Assembly: GCF_023856365.1 (NCBI RefSeq)
Contig: NC_064535.1
Span: forward strand, 10,374,363-10,438,362
Source: Brienomyrus brachyistius
Taxonomy: Eukaryota; Chordata; Actinopteri; Osteoglossiformes; Mormyridae
Length of the DNA stretch: 64,000 bases
Reading direction: 5' to 3'
Of this stretch, positions 63,480 to 64,000 are shown piece after piece. The position numbers and the translations under genes were made by a program. The notes under the pieces were generated by a model. That model saw only the letters and a program-made list of their open reading frames with translations, had not been told where the DNA came from and ran no database searches. Position 1 is the first letter of the stretch, and the number at the start of each line of letters is the position of its first letter.

Positions 63480-64000
63480 TATCAGCCATAATATTAAAAC
63501 TACCTGCCCAATATTATGTTGGTCCTCTTCGCGCCAACAAAACAGCTCTTAGCTGTCAAGGCATGGTCTCCACAAGACCTCTGAAGGTGTCCTGTGGTAT
63601 CTGGCACCAAGACATTAGCAGCAGATCCTTTAAGTCCTGTAAGTTGTAAGATGGGGCCTCTATGGATTGGACTTGTTTGTCTCTTATATCTCACAGATAC
63701 TTCAATGGATTGAGATCTGGGGAATTTGGAGACCACGTCAACACCTTGAACTCTTTTTCATGTCCCTCAAACCATTCCTGAACAGTTTTTGTAGTGTGGC
63801 AGGACACATGGTCCTGCTGAAAGAGGCCACTGCCATCAGGGAGAACCGTTGCCATGGGGGGGGGTGTACTTGGTCTGCAGCGATGATTGGGTAGGTGGTA
63901 TGTGCCAAAGTAACATTCACATGAATGCCAGGAGCCAAAGTTTTCCAGCAGAACATTTCCTAGGGCTTCACACTGCCTCTGTTAGCTTGGCTTCTTCTCA
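63480..64000 (-). pseudogene. Tc1-like transposase 3' part, continues off the right edge
   Basis: The left terminus TATCAGCCATAATATTAAAA follows a TA target. The minus strand gives the C-terminal transposase in pieces. FCWKTLAPGIHVNVTL to ADQVHPPPWQRF is in 63738-63956, FSRTMCPATLQKL replaces the QDNAPCHTAK motif, and RSMEAP- and PRR-type C-terminal text is in 63500-63736. Frameshift and loss of the catalytic Asp show it is inactive. The N-terminus lies beyond 64000. Confidence 0.8.

Overview
The window is nuclear DNA of a ray-finned fish, most likely a teleost. Its genes are split into exons with GT/AG borders. Its repeats are Tc1-like transposons, hAT-type miniature elements and a tRNA-derived SINE with a (GATG)n tail. 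The proteins are clear counterparts of genes from human chromosome 10q21. I cannot name the species.

Layout: the first coding exon of REEP3 (minus strand, about 4.06-4.09 kb, rest of the gene off the left edge); single-exon ADO (minus, 6744-7505); RTKN2 (plus, 12 coding exons, 10774-17409, 635 residues); ARID5B (minus, 10 coding exons, 22570-45510, 1164 residues); TMEM26 (plus, 6 coding exons, 49555-52691, 297 residues). All 28 protein-coding exons of the last three genes join in frame. ADO and RTKN2 are head-to-head, RTKN2 and ARID5B tail-to-tail, ARID5B and TMEM26 head-to-head. From 53 kb to the end I find no host gene, only decayed mobile DNA: Tc1-like transposases (one with nested insertions), a LINE reverse-transcriptase fragment, a solo LTR with a 5-bp target duplication, and a GC-rich block of unknown origin.

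Gene order and orientation match human 10q21 read backwards. However, EGR2, NRBF2 and JMJD1C (between REEP3 and ADO), ZNF365 (between ADO and RTKN2) and CABCOCO1 (between ARID5B and TMEM26) are not visible. This fits differential loss after the teleost genome duplication, where the missing genes would be kept on a sister chromosome. The genes do not form one pathway: ADO is an oxygen-sensing thiol dioxygenase, RTKN2 a Rho-binding scaffold, ARID5B a DNA-binding chromatin regulator, REEP3 an ER-shaping protein and TMEM26 an uncharacterised multi-pass membrane protein.

I found no new biological system. The most notable signals are the 32-nt REEP3 exon and what it says about gene loss, an in-frame 24-bp minisatellite in ARID5B, a SINE fragment inserted 22 bp past an RTKN2 splice donor with a perfect 13-bp duplication, two foldback elements in ARID5B introns, and the nested transposons on the right.
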